The translations under genes and the position numbers were made by a program. DNA of 42,382 bases. Source: Thiobacillus sp. GTDB taxonomy: Bacteria > Pseudomonadota > Gammaproteobacteria > Burkholderiales > Thiobacillaceae. The notes beneath the pieces were generated by a model. The model made no database searches. It had not been told where the DNA came from and saw nothing but the letters and a program-made list of their open reading frames with translations. Every line of letters begins with the position of its first letter. Position 1 is the first letter of the stretch. Shown here piece by piece: positions 1 to 8,124 of this stretch. Location of the stretch: positions 1 through 42,382 of the forward strand of contig DYHB01000009.1 in the NCBI GenBank assembly GCA_020724415.1, given 5' to 3'.

Positions 1-1894
1 TGGTGGCATTGATCCCGTTCCACCTGTTCCACGCCGTCTTGTGGATGTTGAGCCAGGTCGTGTTCAGCCACTGGGTGAGAGACGCCCAGTGGGAGGTGGT
101 TTCTGAGCTCACTGCCACCCAGGCATTGGAGGTGGTCACGAGGATACGCTGCCCGGTCATGTCGACCTTGTCAGGGAGATCACTGAACCCCTGGATGATG
201 GCAGTGCGAAGATTCGAGATGTGCCCGATGATCCAGTCGATGGCGCCCTTCGTCCGCTGCTCAGTCTCCTCCACAGCCACCGCTAGGGCGAGGATGGGCG
301 AAGTGTCAATGGGGGGGATTGGCGGGAACGGCGGAAATGATGAATGGCCCTGGTCGCCTGGGACTTCCGGCGGCTCCGGCAACTCAGGGAGCGTTACCCC
401 TGCCCCTGCCATAGCGTCAGCCACAGCCTGGGCGGCTCCGGCCATGGACTCTTCAAGCTGGTGCACCTCGTCGAAGCTCTGAAGATTCTTGTTGGCGGCC
501 TTACCCGCGGCCTCCAGGGCATCGGCCATGGCCTGTTGCTGCTGTGCGGCCTCCTCGCCGGCTCCGGCCAGGCCATCTGCGGCCTGCTCCGCTTCGTGCG
601 TGGCCAGGGCAGCATGGGCCAGCGCGAACTGCTCCTGCGCCGCTGCCTGAAGCGATTTGGCGTAGGCTGTGATCGCGTCGGCGGTCGACCTCAGCCCAGG
701 TATAACGTAGCTAAAAATCTGCACGAGGCCACCGACGGCCCCGACAATCTGTGCAACTGCCCACTTCGCGGCGCCGGCCATGTACCTCCACGCGGCCTCG
801 AAGAACGCCGGAATGCGCTCCCAGTTCTTGAGAATGAGCCAGGCGGTCACTGCCACCGCAGCACCGATCAGCATGAAGGGCCATAACGGTATCATCATAG
901 CCCAGATGGCTTTGGCCACTGCCCAAAGAGCCGGCACCAATGCGCCCGTAATGGCGCCGGCAATGGCAACGATGACGGCATCCGTTCCCGGGGGGAAAAC
1001 CTCCTCCAGGGCCCCGCGAAGACCACGTTGCTCGATCAGAGTGGCGAACTCGTCGAGCCGTTCGTTCAACCTGGCCAGGGCATCGCCGATGTCGAAGGTC
1101 TCGACCAGAGACTTCCCGATACCACGAAGGATTCGATCCAGATTGTCCTTGGTGGCCGACCAGCGGCCCAGAATTGTCTGGGACTGTTTCTCCATGGCAC
1201 CTTCGAAGCGCCGGTTCATTCTGTCCAGGATGCCCTCAATCGCCTTGGCGGCCGGGATGGAGCCCTGGGAAGCCAAATCCATCGCCTGCGGAATGGACAT
1301 GCCGATGGCTTCCGCTAGAAACTCCCATGCCGGCAGACCCGTCTCGGTGAGCTGCAGCATCTCTTCCGCGCTGACCTTGCCCTTGGCCCTCATCTGGCCG
1401 AGGGCACGTACTACCTGCGCGATCTCTTGCTGGCCACCGCCGAGCGCAGACACGGCGTTGCCAACCGCTGTCATAGTCGGGATGACATCCTCGGCGTTAA
1501 ACCCGAATGCGAGTAGCTTCCGGGATGCATCGACCAGACCCGGAAGTTCAAACGGTGTCCTGGCTGCAAACCGCTCCAGCCGCTGCAGGAAGGACTCTGC
1601 GCGCTCCCCGCTGCCCAGGAGGGTCTCGAAGGCAATCCCGACCTGCTCGAACTCCGCCGCCTTCTTGACGGCCACAAACCCCGTGGCGGTGATGGCGGCC
1701 CCCAAGGCGGTTACGCCGAGGAGCAAGGCGCGGCTGCCGGCCTCACCCCGGCGGAAGGCACGGTCGACCCGGTTCATTTGCCTTTCGGTGTCGGCCGCAA
1801 AAGCCTCTACGGCCCTCTCACCGGAATCAAGAGTGCGCTCCAGATGCGTGTCGTCACCCATCAGCCGCACCAGCAGCCGTCCTACCTCGGCCAT
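1..1894 (-). CDS. Tape-measure protein, N-terminal part (cut by window edge)
   Basis: The reading frame runs open from the ATG at 1894 to the left edge, about 631 codons, so the protein is incomplete. The start has an ideal AAGGAGG six bases upstream. The N-terminus has the usual tape-measure head region (short repeats rich in Ala, Glu and Arg, then a conserved segment around residues 80-200 with FELPGLVDASRKLLAFGF). A hydrophobic stretch at about residues 305-357 (alternating Ala, Ile, Val and Trp) resembles the membrane-active segment of tape-measure proteins. An Ala/Gln-rich helical region follows. It lies directly after the tail-assembly chaperone genes, the standard siphovirus order. Role (family knowledge): sets tail length, is chaperoned by the upstream pair, and passes through the membrane during DNA ejection. 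Confidence 0.88.
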   Translation of the reverse strand, partial: MAEVGRLLVRLMGDDTHLERTLDSGERAVEAFAADTERQMNRVDRAFRRGEAGSRALLLGVTALGAAITATGFVAVKKAAEFEQVGIAFETLLGSGERAESFLQRLERFAARTPFELPGLVDASRKLLAFGFNAEDVIPTMTAVGNAVSALGGGQQEIAQVVRALGQMRAKGKVSAEEMLQLTETGLPAWEFLAEAIGMSIPQAMDLASQGSIPAAKAIEGILDRMNRRFEGAMEKQSQTILGRWSATKDNLDRILRGIGKSLVETFDIGDALARLNERLDEFATLIEQRGLRGALEEVFPPGTDAVIVAIAGAITGALVPALWAVAKAIWAMMIPLWPFMLIGAAVAVTAWLILKNWERIPAFFEAAWRYMAGAAKWAVAQIVGAVGGLVQIFSYVIPGLRSTADAITAYAKSLQAAAQEQFALAHAALATHEAEQAADGLAGAGEEAAQQQQAMADALEAAGKAANKNLQSFDEVHQLEESMAGAAQAVADAMAGAGVTLPELPEPPEVPGDQGHSSFPPFPPIPPIDTSPILALAVAVEETEQRTKGAIDWIIGHISNLRTAIIQGFSDLPDKVDMTGQRILVTTSNAWVAVSSETTSHWASLTQWLNTTWLNIHKTAWNRWNGINAT

Positions 1895-1911
1895 CGTCGA
1901 CCTCCTTCCCC

Positions 1912-2148
1912 CTACCGCTTACGGGGCCGCCGCCGGGTCCCTCCCACCTTGTGCTGGGCCTTTTTCTGCCGGCGCTCCTGCTCCTTGGCCTCGGCCGCGT
2001 AAAAGGCGGCCCACTCGGCAAACTCGGCTGCCGACATGCGCCGCTCCAGCTCGGCCACGGTCATCCCCAAATCACGGGCAAGGCGGAAGGTGAAAATCCT
2101 TTCCGCCTCCTCGGGGTGCTCACGCGGATCCGCTATCCCCAGCCAGAA
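1912..2148 (-). CDS. Tail-assembly chaperone C-terminal extension, reached by putative +1 frameshift
   Basis: This frame has no convincing start of its own but encodes a protein-like sequence (FWLGIADPREHPEEAERI, then LGMTVAELERRM and a Glu/Lys/Arg-rich tail) that ends at a TAG 17 bases before the tape-measure start. It lies +1 relative to the upstream chaperone frame and overlaps its last nine codons or so. The shift probably occurs around TCC-TTT-C at 2152-2146, where TTT can move to TTC. The layout matches the gpG/gpGT arrangement of long-tailed phages, where a small fraction of ribosomes makes the extended chaperone. SPP1 and PSA phages use +1 shifts here (family knowledge). The exact slip site is inferred. 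Confidence 0.7.
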   Translation of the reverse strand, partial: FWLGIADPREHPEEAERIFTFRLARDLGMTVAELERRMSAAEFAEWAAFYAAEAKEQERRQKKAQHKVGGTRRRPRKR

Positions 2149-2518
2149 AGGACTTCAGGGCTTCTTTTTGCACCTGCTCCCCCCAGCCGTTGATGTCGAC
2201 AACCTCCCGGAGGATCCGCTCCACAGCGGTTGCCGCCTTCTCCCGCAACGCCTCCGCCTGTTCAACCGTGACGGCCGGCTCAACCAGGCTGGCGGCAAGC
2301 ATCAGGACCTCCATGCGATCCGGGTCCGGCTGCCCGTCCACCTTGGCCTGGGAACGCAACCGGGACTGCTGGGCCTTACTCAGGCCCCGGATCCGGACGG
2401 CACCGCCCCACTCGGGCACGGGCACCACCCGCTCCTCGATGTCCCGGGCCGCCATGATCTCATCCAGGGATAGGATCTTCGGTTCCTTGTTGGGCTGCGT
2501 CTGCTGCTTGTCCGCCAT
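2120..2518 (-). CDS. Tail-assembly chaperone (gpG-like)
   Basis: 132 residues, starting at an ATG that shares one base with the stop of the upstream tail-tube gene (TAATG). The sequence is charged and helical (SLDEIMAARDIEERVVPVPEW near the N-terminus, then a QAKVDGQPDPDRMEVLML segment), as in the short chaperones encoded between tail tube and tape measure. Position and size are the main evidence; sequence identity is weak. It probably coats the tape-measure protein during tail assembly together with its frameshifted longer form. The zero-frame product ends at TGA 2122-2120. Confidence 0.75.
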   Translation of the reverse strand: MADKQQTQPNKEPKILSLDEIMAARDIEERVVPVPEWGGAVRIRGLSKAQQSRLRSQAKVDGQPDPDRMEVLMLAASLVEPAVTVEQAEALREKAATAVERILREVVDINGWGEQVQKEALKSFLAGDSGSA

Positions 2519-2931
2519 TACGCGTACGTCCCCCTTGTTACGTCACCAGTGATCTGCAGTTCGGCGGACCAGGTGCCGGCCCCGTCAATACTGGTATCCG
2601 GCTCATAACTGGTCAGGATGGCCTTCCCAGTATACTTGACGGACCCGGTGCCGCTGCCCTGAGGACCGTACTCGAAGCCCACCTCAACTGCGAGGATTCC
2701 TTCCAGGTGGGCGTCCACCGTGGGGTCGAATACCCCCTCGAGGCCGAGTGTGCCGTCTTTCAGGCCCGGGATGTACTCCTTGCTGGTCTTGCCCAGGGTG
2801 GTGACGTCGGCGGTGTCAGCGCTGCGGGGGTTGCCGACATTCGTACAGTACTGGCTGATGTCGCTGGGCGTGGTGGGTGCCGCGGAAGTGCCCAGCTTGA
2901 TGACCGCCTTGGAGCCATGCTTAAACGCCAC
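2518..2931 (-). CDS. Second tail-tube-like protein (paralogue of the next upstream gene)
   Basis: 137 residues from a GTG at 2931, chosen because GGAGGTG lies six bases upstream. The longer TTG start at 2946 has no ribosome binding site. Residues 44-59 carry TTLGKT followed by YIPGLKD, also present in the neighbouring 241-residue protein, as are the preceding SAD and the following LEG(V/L)(F/Y)D. The two genes are therefore diverged copies. The family is the beta-rich major tail protein that forms the tube of siphovirus tails. This copy is short and lacks the C-terminal insertion of its neighbour; it may be the main tube protein or a terminator/adaptor. Confidence 0.7.
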   Translation of the reverse strand: MAFKHGSKAVIKLGTSAAPTTPSDISQYCTNVGNPRSADTADVTTLGKTSKEYIPGLKDGTLGLEGVFDPTVDAHLEGILAVEVGFEYGPQGSGTGSVKYTGKAILTSYEPDTSIDGAGTWSAELQITGDVTRGTYA

Positions 2932-2979
2932 TGCCTGCACCTCCAAACATCATTGACCGCGCGATTGCAGCGGTCCGGA

Positions 2980-3705
2980 TTACTTGCGGCCGAAAGCCAC
3001 GTTGAACGTCGCCGCCGGGCCCGTTCCGCCCAGGTTCCAGACGGCCCGGGTGTATCGCTTGACTGTCCCGGCAACTTCTTTCCGCTCCACCGAGTGAGCG
3101 ACAGTCACCTGGGTAAAAGTGACAAGTGCAGACCAAGGATCCGTGGCCCCGTTGTCGGCGCTGTGCTGAATGGTGACGTCCAGGGTAGGCCCGGTACCGG
3201 TCAGAGCAGGAACATGCAAGTAAGCGACGCCGCCGTTATTCGTGGCGGCGCCGTTGTCGATGCTACTGCTCTGCCCGCTGGCAGTCTCTTCGGCGAGCGC
3301 ATGGTAGCTCTGAATCCGGTCCCGGCCACCATCTGCCTGCGCTTCGGCCGTGATGGCTGCCACATCGTCTACCGGTGTCTCGATCTCATAGCTGGTCTCA
3401 ACGCAGGCAGCACCGTATCCAGCTTCGCCGTGAGCATCCCCCTGCGGGTACCAGGTCCAGATTGTTTCTTCCTTGCCGAGGGCCTCCTGCAACACTTCGT
3501 CCACCGCGTCCGCATCGCCATCATACAGACCTTCGGCGCTGATGACGGCGTCCTTCGGGCCGGGTATATAGGTCTTGGCGGTCTTGCCCAGCGTAGTCGT
3601 TTCCGCAACGTCGGCACTGCCGGCGCTGGATACCTGGCGCAAGTACCCGGTGAGGTCATAACCCTCGACATATACCTTGGCCTTACTGCCGTGCTTCCTG
3701 GCCAC
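2980..3705 (-). CDS. Major tail-tube protein with C-terminal extension
   Basis: 241 residues from a GTG with GAGGAGGTG upstream. Residues 1-120 form the tail-tube core: KHGSKAKVYV at the start, TTLGKTAKTYIPGPKD at 37-52, and a WTWYPQGDAHGEAGYG segment. The second half (about residues 120-241, with LDVTIQHSADNGATDPW) looks like an added beta-sandwich of the kind displayed on tail surfaces. It is preceded by the tail-completion gene and followed by the shorter paralogue. Tube function rests on motif, size and position; no sheath gene is present, which points to a siphovirus tail. Confidence 0.72.
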   Translation of the reverse strand: MARKHGSKAKVYVEGYDLTGYLRQVSSAGSADVAETTTLGKTAKTYIPGPKDAVISAEGLYDGDADAVDEVLQEALGKEETIWTWYPQGDAHGEAGYGAACVETSYEIETPVDDVAAITAEAQADGGRDRIQSYHALAEETASGQSSSIDNGAATNNGGVAYLHVPALTGTGPTLDVTIQHSADNGATDPWSALVTFTQVTVAHSVERKEVAGTVKRYTRAVWNLGGTGPAATFNVAFGRK

Positions 3706-3709
3706 GTTG

Positions 3710-4129
3710 TCACCTCCTCAGCTCCAGCATCCGGTAGTTGGTGCTGAACTCAAATCGTCCGGCTTCGTCAGCGCCCAGGTCGATTGGACCCGAGAGGTGC
3801 CAAACAAGCATCTCTCGTTGAGAGCCACCCACGGTCACTGCAACCGGGTTGGGCGAGCCCGCCAACATACCGGGTACGTTGGCGGGCCAAAGGACAGCAT
3901 GTACCTCCTGGGCAAGATCCTTTGCCGCCTTTACATCTCCCTGCGGTCCACGTACAAGAGCCTGCACCCGGCCTTCCGTCGACCAGGATGGGCCTGCCGC
4001 ATCACCATAATCCCGCAGCAAGACGCAGGTATCCTCGGCAGTAGCCGGTCGGTGTTGCAGGTAGATGGGTTCAGATATGCCGGCGTTCTGCAGGTAGGTT
4101 CGCAGCGCGGCCAGGACATCGGTTGTCAA
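3710..4129 (-). CDS. Tail terminator/completion-like protein
   Basis: 139 residues. The TTG start overlaps the previous stop by four bases (TTGA), indicating translational coupling. The N-terminus MTTDVLAALRTYLQNAGI with IYLQHRPATAEDTCVLL, and the C-terminal FEFSTNYRMLELRR, resemble the small alpha/beta proteins between the gp10-like neck protein and the tail tube (minor capsid/DUF3168-like families). The likely role is to cap the tail tube or join it to the head. Assignment is mainly by position. Confidence 0.55.
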   Translation of the reverse strand: MTTDVLAALRTYLQNAGISEPIYLQHRPATAEDTCVLLRDYGDAAGPSWSTEGRVQALVRGPQGDVKAAKDLAQEVHAVLWPANVPGMLAGSPNPVAVTVGGSQREMLVWHLSGPIDLGADEAGRFEFSTNYRMLELRR

Positions 4130-4554
4130 TCGTCGACCACCTCACCCGTCCGCTTCTCTACGTACTTGAAGTACCGATCGGCGTTCTCCGAGAGGGTGAT
4201 CTCGAGCCACTTGGGCTGGGTACCTGGAGTGGTAGGGTCCTGGTAAGGCTGCATCTCGTGGAGCCGCTCTGCGTAGGGAACACCATACCCAAACTCGACG
4301 ACACGGACATCGTTAGGCGCCATCAAAGCCGCTGGCGGCTTTTCTCCCCCTGCCACCATCTCACCGCCCACAGCCAAGTAGGCAGATGCCCTGAGATCGC
4401 CCAACTTCTTTGGGGCTAGTTCATTTGACTTACCCCACAGGTCCAGTCCGACTTCCACGAGCGACTGACCCATTGCCGTGCCAACTTGACGCAGCTTACG
4501 ATGGAACTCCCGCTGGACGCGTCCCAGCCCGGTTACCCGCTTGCGAGCTGGCAT
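4126..4554 (-). CDS. Neck/tail-completion protein (HK97 gp10-like)
   Basis: 142 residues from the ATG at 4554, which overlaps the upstream stop by one base (TGATG) behind GGGAGG. The N-terminus is basic and helical (RKRVTGLGRVQREFHRKLRQ). VVEFGYGVPYAERLHE, with the YGVPYA signature, and a C-terminal helix (ITLSENADRYFKYV) are characteristic of gp10-like/minor capsid neck proteins of tailed phages. It lies between the head-closure and tail-terminator genes, as in HK97-like maps. Confidence 0.68.
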   Translation of the reverse strand: MPARKRVTGLGRVQREFHRKLRQVGTAMGQSLVEVGLDLWGKSNELAPKKLGDLRASAYLAVGGEMVAGGEKPPAALMAPNDVRVVEFGYGVPYAERLHEMQPYQDPTTPGTQPKWLEITLSENADRYFKYVEKRTGEVVDD

Positions 4555-4853
4555 CACAGAAACACCTCCCGGAACTCCTCACCACCCAGTCCCGGCAGAG
4601 CCCGCACATCCAATACCTGCTGTCGCGAACCATCAGGCAAGGTTAGCCAGTCGCCCGGCTGAACAGTTGCCCGCAGCAGCACTTTGGCCCGGCTGATGAT
4701 CTCGGCGCCCTCACGCGTCCGAACCAATCGATTAGCCGGTTCCACCCGGGCACTTACGGATTGCGTAGTGACTGTGGGTTTGCCCCACTCGTCGGTATCC
4801 GTTACCTGCTCCCATGTCACCGTCTGCGTAAGGTAGCTGGCGGCTATGCTCAT
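4554..4853 (-). CDS. Head-closure / head-tail adaptor protein
   Basis: 99 residues, ATG start overlapping the preceding stop by four bases. It has the all-beta head-tail joining pattern: an early YLTQTVTWEQVTDTDEWGKP hairpin, a central ARVEPANRLVRTREG segment, and PGDWLTLPDGSRQQVLDV near the end. Such proteins (SPP1 gp16 / HK97 gp7 type) seal the connector after packaging. Order and size match the neighbouring connector genes. Confidence 0.65.
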   Translation of the reverse strand: MSIAASYLTQTVTWEQVTDTDEWGKPTVTTQSVSARVEPANRLVRTREGAEIISRAKVLLRATVQPGDWLTLPDGSRQQVLDVRALPGLGGEEFREVFL

Positions 4854-5254
4854 GCAAACCTCACCGCTCCCCGATACGGGGCCAGCAGGCTCCGGGTAGC
4901 CCGGTGCAGATCCGGCCGCCGGCCATAAGATTCCTGCACCGGGCCCACCCGGGTCTCCTGGACCCCCTGGGCCTGGAGCCGCGCGCGGACAGCACTGCCG
5001 GCGTCCGCCTGGACGTCGAGCTGCACCAGGCCCTCAACCGTGACGGCCAGGTGTACCGCGGCGTCGGCCGTGGCTTCGGCCAGATAATAACCGGGGGTGC
5101 TGGCGATGACCTTCCAGGCTGCATCCAGGGCCGCCTGCCGCAGGGTAGCAGAGGCATTGTCCCATGCTGTCCGGGGCACCCCGGCCAGCAGGGCAGCCTG
5201 GTCCACCAGCGCGGCGGCCCCGTCTGCCGTCAGGATCGAAGTGGGGAGGGGCAT
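4850..5254 (-). CDS. Head-tail connector (gp6/gp15-like adaptor)
   Basis: 134 residues. The sequence is Ala-rich and helical in the first 100 residues (ALVDQAALLAGVPRTAWDNA, LAEATADAAVHLAVTVEGL) and ends with a basic tail (RRPDLHRATRSLLAPYRG). Helical connectors of this length bind below the portal in HK97/SPP1-like phages. It sits after the major capsid gene and a small ORF and overlaps the head-closure gene, so the role is inferred from synteny and fold type. Confidence 0.55.
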   Translation of the reverse strand: MPLPTSILTADGAAALVDQAALLAGVPRTAWDNASATLRQAALDAAWKVIASTPGYYLAEATADAAVHLAVTVEGLVQLDVQADAGSAVRARLQAQGVQETRVGPVQESYGRRPDLHRATRSLLAPYRGAVRFA

Positions 5255-5257
5255 CGC

Positions 5258-5449
5258 TTACCCCTCCCCGTCCTTTTCTTTATCTTTGGCCTTGGCCGGC
5301 GGGGCCGGCAGGGTTGCATGCCCCTTTTTCACCAGCCGGCCCGCCAGGTGAGTCTGCTCCCCCGGCAGTTCGAACTCCGTCCCGGGCTCGTACCGGGTCT
5401 CACCCACCCGCACCGGCTGGACGGCAACCAGCTTCACGCTCTTGGCCAA
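5258..5449 (-). CDS. Small protein downstream of major capsid gene
   Basis: 63 residues from a TTG with GGAGGTG upstream. The motif VGETRYEPGTEFELPGEQ followed by HLAGRLVKKGHA is typical of short head-module proteins found just after the capsid gene in many Gram-positive phages. The C-terminus is Lys/Glu-rich and probably disordered. No biochemical role is known to me; it may help in connector assembly. Confidence 0.6.
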   Translation of the reverse strand: MAKSVKLVAVQPVRVGETRYEPGTEFELPGEQTHLAGRLVKKGHATLPAPPAKAKDKEKDGEG

Positions 5450-5497
5450 ACTTCACACCTCCATAAGGCGGAATTCCGCCAGCTACAGCACGTCCAG

Positions 5498-6577
5498 TTA
5501 CAGCACGTCGGCCAGGAAGATCCGGTCCGCCCCCGGGAACGTCGGGAAGGCGATGGCCGCAGCCTTCGTCCAGGTCGTAGGCGGGTCGATTTCCTTGTAC
5601 TGGCCGGCCCAGATGCCCCGGGCCTCGCTGAAGTTGATGGTGCCGTTGGCCACCTGGTCCAGGGCTTCCACCGTGGGCCCCATGAGCAGGTTGCCCAGGG
5701 GCTCCGGCGGCAGCAGGACGTACTTGTCCTCGGGGAACAGGCGGGTGGTAGTCAGAGTGCCATCGTTGCCCTCCGACTCCACCCGGGAGTCCAGAGTGGC
5801 AATCCTGGGCAGTCCGACGGCCTGGCGCCACTGGTTGAACTCCTCCAGGGTCGGCTGCCGCTGCTGCTGGCCGGAGAAATTCCTGCCCAGCACCAACTCG
5901 CGCACCTTGTCGTTCTTGAGCATGTTGCGCACGACCTTGGAGCTGGTCAGGGCCCGGGTCGGTGTGAACCCGTAGGTGTCCTCCATGGTCTCGATCCAGC
6001 GCTTCTCGTCGTCATAGGGGTTGGCGGTGTTGTCCGACCAGGGCGTGGCTAGGGTCTCCCGGTTGGCGGCCGGGATGTTGAAATTGACCGTAAGGATGAC
6101 GCCGTTCTCGCTGATGGAAATGGAACCCATCGTGGTCACGGCATCCATGATGAACTTCACGATCCGGGCCAGAACGGCGTTGCGCATCAGGGTGATGTCA
6201 TCGTACTGGCGGTCAACGAACTCCCGCACCTCGGTGGGCAGGGCGGCGTTGGCGCGGATGCGCTCCTGGAGGATCCGCTCCTTCTCGCCGAGCCGGATCT
6301 TGCGGGAGATCTTGGGCATGTCGCCGGTGTACCGGGGCCCGGGAGCCTGCCGGCTGGCGATGCTGGCCTCGGTGTCGTAAGCAGACAGCGTGGCCATGAT
6401 GGTCCGCTTCTGCTCGCCGATCCAGTACTCGTAGGTCAGGCCGTCCACCAACTGGACAGGGAACAGCTCGGTGGCCACCTGCCAGGCCCGGTCGAGCTGC
6501 TCGCCCAGGGTGCCCAGGTCCCGCGCGTAGAACAGGACGGTCCGGGGGTTAAGATCCTCAAGCACGCGCTCGTTCAT
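5498..6577 (-). CDS. Major capsid protein (gpE-type)
   Basis: 359 residues, from an ATG behind a GGAGGTGTAACC leader. KIRLGEKERILQERIRANA at about residues 91-109, then REFVDRQYDDITLMRNAVLARI, is the signature of the phage major capsid protein E family, which adopts an HK97 fold. Length fits the family. The gene follows scaffold and decoration genes and precedes the connectors. No N-terminal delta domain or protease gene is seen, so assembly probably relies on the separate scaffold at 7206-7967. Confidence 0.85.
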   Translation of the reverse strand: MNERVLEDLNPRTVLFYARDLGTLGEQLDRAWQVATELFPVQLVDGLTYEYWIGEQKRTIMATLSAYDTEASIASRQAPGPRYTGDMPKISRKIRLGEKERILQERIRANAALPTEVREFVDRQYDDITLMRNAVLARIVKFIMDAVTTMGSISISENGVILTVNFNIPAANRETLATPWSDNTANPYDDEKRWIETMEDTYGFTPTRALTSSKVVRNMLKNDKVRELVLGRNFSGQQQRQPTLEEFNQWRQAVGLPRIATLDSRVESEGNDGTLTTTRLFPEDKYVLLPPEPLGNLLMGPTVEALDQVANGTINFSEARGIWAGQYKEIDPPTTWTKAAAIAFPTFPGADRIFLADVL

Positions 6578-6607
6578 CTGCGGTTACACCTCCTCGGGAG
6601 GGATGGG

Positions 6608-7186
6608 TTAACGGAACTCGATCCGGGTCAGGTCAGCCTTGGTCTTGGTGTTGGCGCCCTTGACCCGGGCTTCCTTGACCACGGCGTGGGTGACCGCAGT
6701 GGCTGCCGCGTCAGCGAAGGTCAGCTCTGCGGTCGTCAGATCCACGGTGTTGTAGAGGATGCAGTCGGCGGTCTCCAGGCCATTCTCGGCCTTGACCTCG
6801 GCGTCGTCGGCCTGGTTGCCGGCCAGACCAGCCGACAGGGTGATGATGTTGTTGTCGTAATCCACGCTGGAGACGGTAAGCCCGGTCTCGTTGCCAACGG
6901 TGATCGTGTCGCCGGACTGGAAGAAGCTGGCGTCATCGACAGCGATGGTGGTGTCACCTGCGCTGTGGGCGCCATTCAGCAGGGTCTTCTTGACCGGCGC
7001 GTACAGGCCGGTGGCCGTCACCTTGCCCAGGATGGTCCCGGCCTTGACGATCTTGCGGTTGGTCTCGTACTGGCCGGACCGGACAAAGGTTTCGTCGATG
7101 GTCACGGTCTTGGTGGTACGGTGGGCCGACAACAGAAATTCCACATCCGCCGCCGGCGCCGTGCCCTTGACAGGGTTCAGCTGCAA
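6608..7186 (-). CDS. Head decoration-like protein
   Basis: 192 residues from a TTG eight bases after GGGAGG. The middle has a repetitive beta pattern (AGDTTIAVDDASFFQSGDTI, VGNETGLTVSSVDYDNNII, TLSAGLAGN) often found in capsid decoration or fibre proteins. The N-terminal part with GTILGKVTATGLYAPVKK resembles lambda gpD-type decoration proteins. It lies immediately before the major capsid gene, the usual place for a decoration protein. Confidence 0.62.
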   Translation of the reverse strand: MQLNPVKGTAPAADVEFLLSAHRTTKTVTIDETFVRSGQYETNRKIVKAGTILGKVTATGLYAPVKKTLLNGAHSAGDTTIAVDDASFFQSGDTITVGNETGLTVSSVDYDNNIITLSAGLAGNQADDAEVKAENGLETADCILYNTVDLTTAELTFADAAATAVTHAVVKEARVKGANTKTKADLTRIEFR

Positions 7187-7205
7187 GTGGAAAACCTCCC
7201 TTCAA

Positions 7206-7967
7206 TTAGCCCCAGGCACTCTTCTGGGGCCTGTGGCGCTCCGCTCGTTCCTTGGCAAGCCGCTGGGCAATCTGCTCCGGGGTCTCGGCCCCGGTTCCGC
7301 CACCCGGCGGCGCGGTTCCGCCGGCCCCGGTCGCCCCGCCCTTCTGGCCGAACAGGTGGCCCTTGGCCTTCTTCAGATCCTCGAAAGCATCCTTGAGTTC
7401 GGCGGCCTTCCCGTCCCTGGCGGCTGTCACCTTGCCGGTGGCCTCATCCAGCTTCAGCTCATAGCCGTGTGCCGTGAGGGCCGCCTGGGCCAGATCGATG
7501 TCGATGAATCCGGCGGCCGTGGCCGCCAGCCGCACCTCCGAGGCGATGACTCGGGCATTGGCAGCCTGTGCCTTCTGCTCTGCCTCGCTGCGGGCCGCCT
7601 TCTCCCGCTCCAGGTCGCCCATCTGGGCCTGTTTCTGCTCGTTCAGCTTCTTGAGCATGTCGGCGTGCGACTCGTACCCCAGTGCCTTCGCCTGCTCGTC
7701 CAGTTGCTGCTGTGCCTTCCGGGCGGCCTCTTCAGCCTCCCGCCTGGCTGCCGCCGCAGCGGCATCAACCTGCTCCTTGGTAAACGTCTGGGTGCCACCG
7801 CCGGTGTTTCCGCCACCGGTACCGCCGACAGGACCACCAGTTCCGCCGCCATCGCCGCCGCCAGAACCGGCTCCGGCCCCCCCGGTGCCACCCCCATCGC
7901 CACCGCCAGAACCACCTCCGGTGTTGAACAAAACCCATTGCCGCCAGTTCATCACACGTGTGAACAT
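7206..7967 (-). CDS. Capsid scaffold protein (GP20-like)
   Basis: 253 residues from the ATG at 7967, nine bases after AGGAGG; a second ATG at 7952 is possible. After a Gly-rich low-complexity stretch (about residues 14-60) comes a long Ala/Glu/Lys/Gln coiled coil (FTKEQVDAAAAAARREAEEA to LEREKAARSEAEQKAQ). Next come an IDIDLAQAALTAHGYELKLD segment and a Gly/Pro-rich tail. This coiled-coil-plus-flexible-tail plan, next to the capsid gene, is that of phage scaffold/minor structural GP20 proteins. The glycine-rich N-terminal linker is unusual. Confidence 0.75.
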   Translation of the reverse strand: MFTRVMNWRQWVLFNTGGGSGGGDGGGTGGAGAGSGGGDGGGTGGPVGGTGGGNTGGGTQTFTKEQVDAAAAAARREAEEAARKAQQQLDEQAKALGYESHADMLKKLNEQKQAQMGDLEREKAARSEAEQKAQAANARVIASEVRLAATAAGFIDIDLAQAALTAHGYELKLDEATGKVTAARDGKAAELKDAFEDLKKAKGHLFGQKGGATGAGGTAPPGGGTGAETPEQIAQRLAKERAERHRPQKSAWG

Positions 7968-8085
7968 CGGATGGTGCCTCCTGTATGCGCCCGGAGTTGG
8001 GCGAACGTCACCCCCGTTACCCCCGGGGTGCGCCGCGGGGAAACGCCGGCATGTTCCAGCCCCGCCGGCGAAAGGGCAGAGGAAA

Positions 8086-8108
8086 GGCCGCCCCTCGGAG
8101 GAACGGCC
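8086..8108 (-). terminator. Possible intrinsic terminator after the 8125-9099 gene
   Basis: On the minus strand GGCCG pairs with CGGCC around a CCTC/GAGG inner helix and is followed by TTTCC. The U-tract is short, so termination may be partial. It lies in the 157-base gap between the 324-residue gene and the scaffold gene. Confidence 0.4.
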
Positions 8109-8124
8109 GGACATACCGGGTTCC

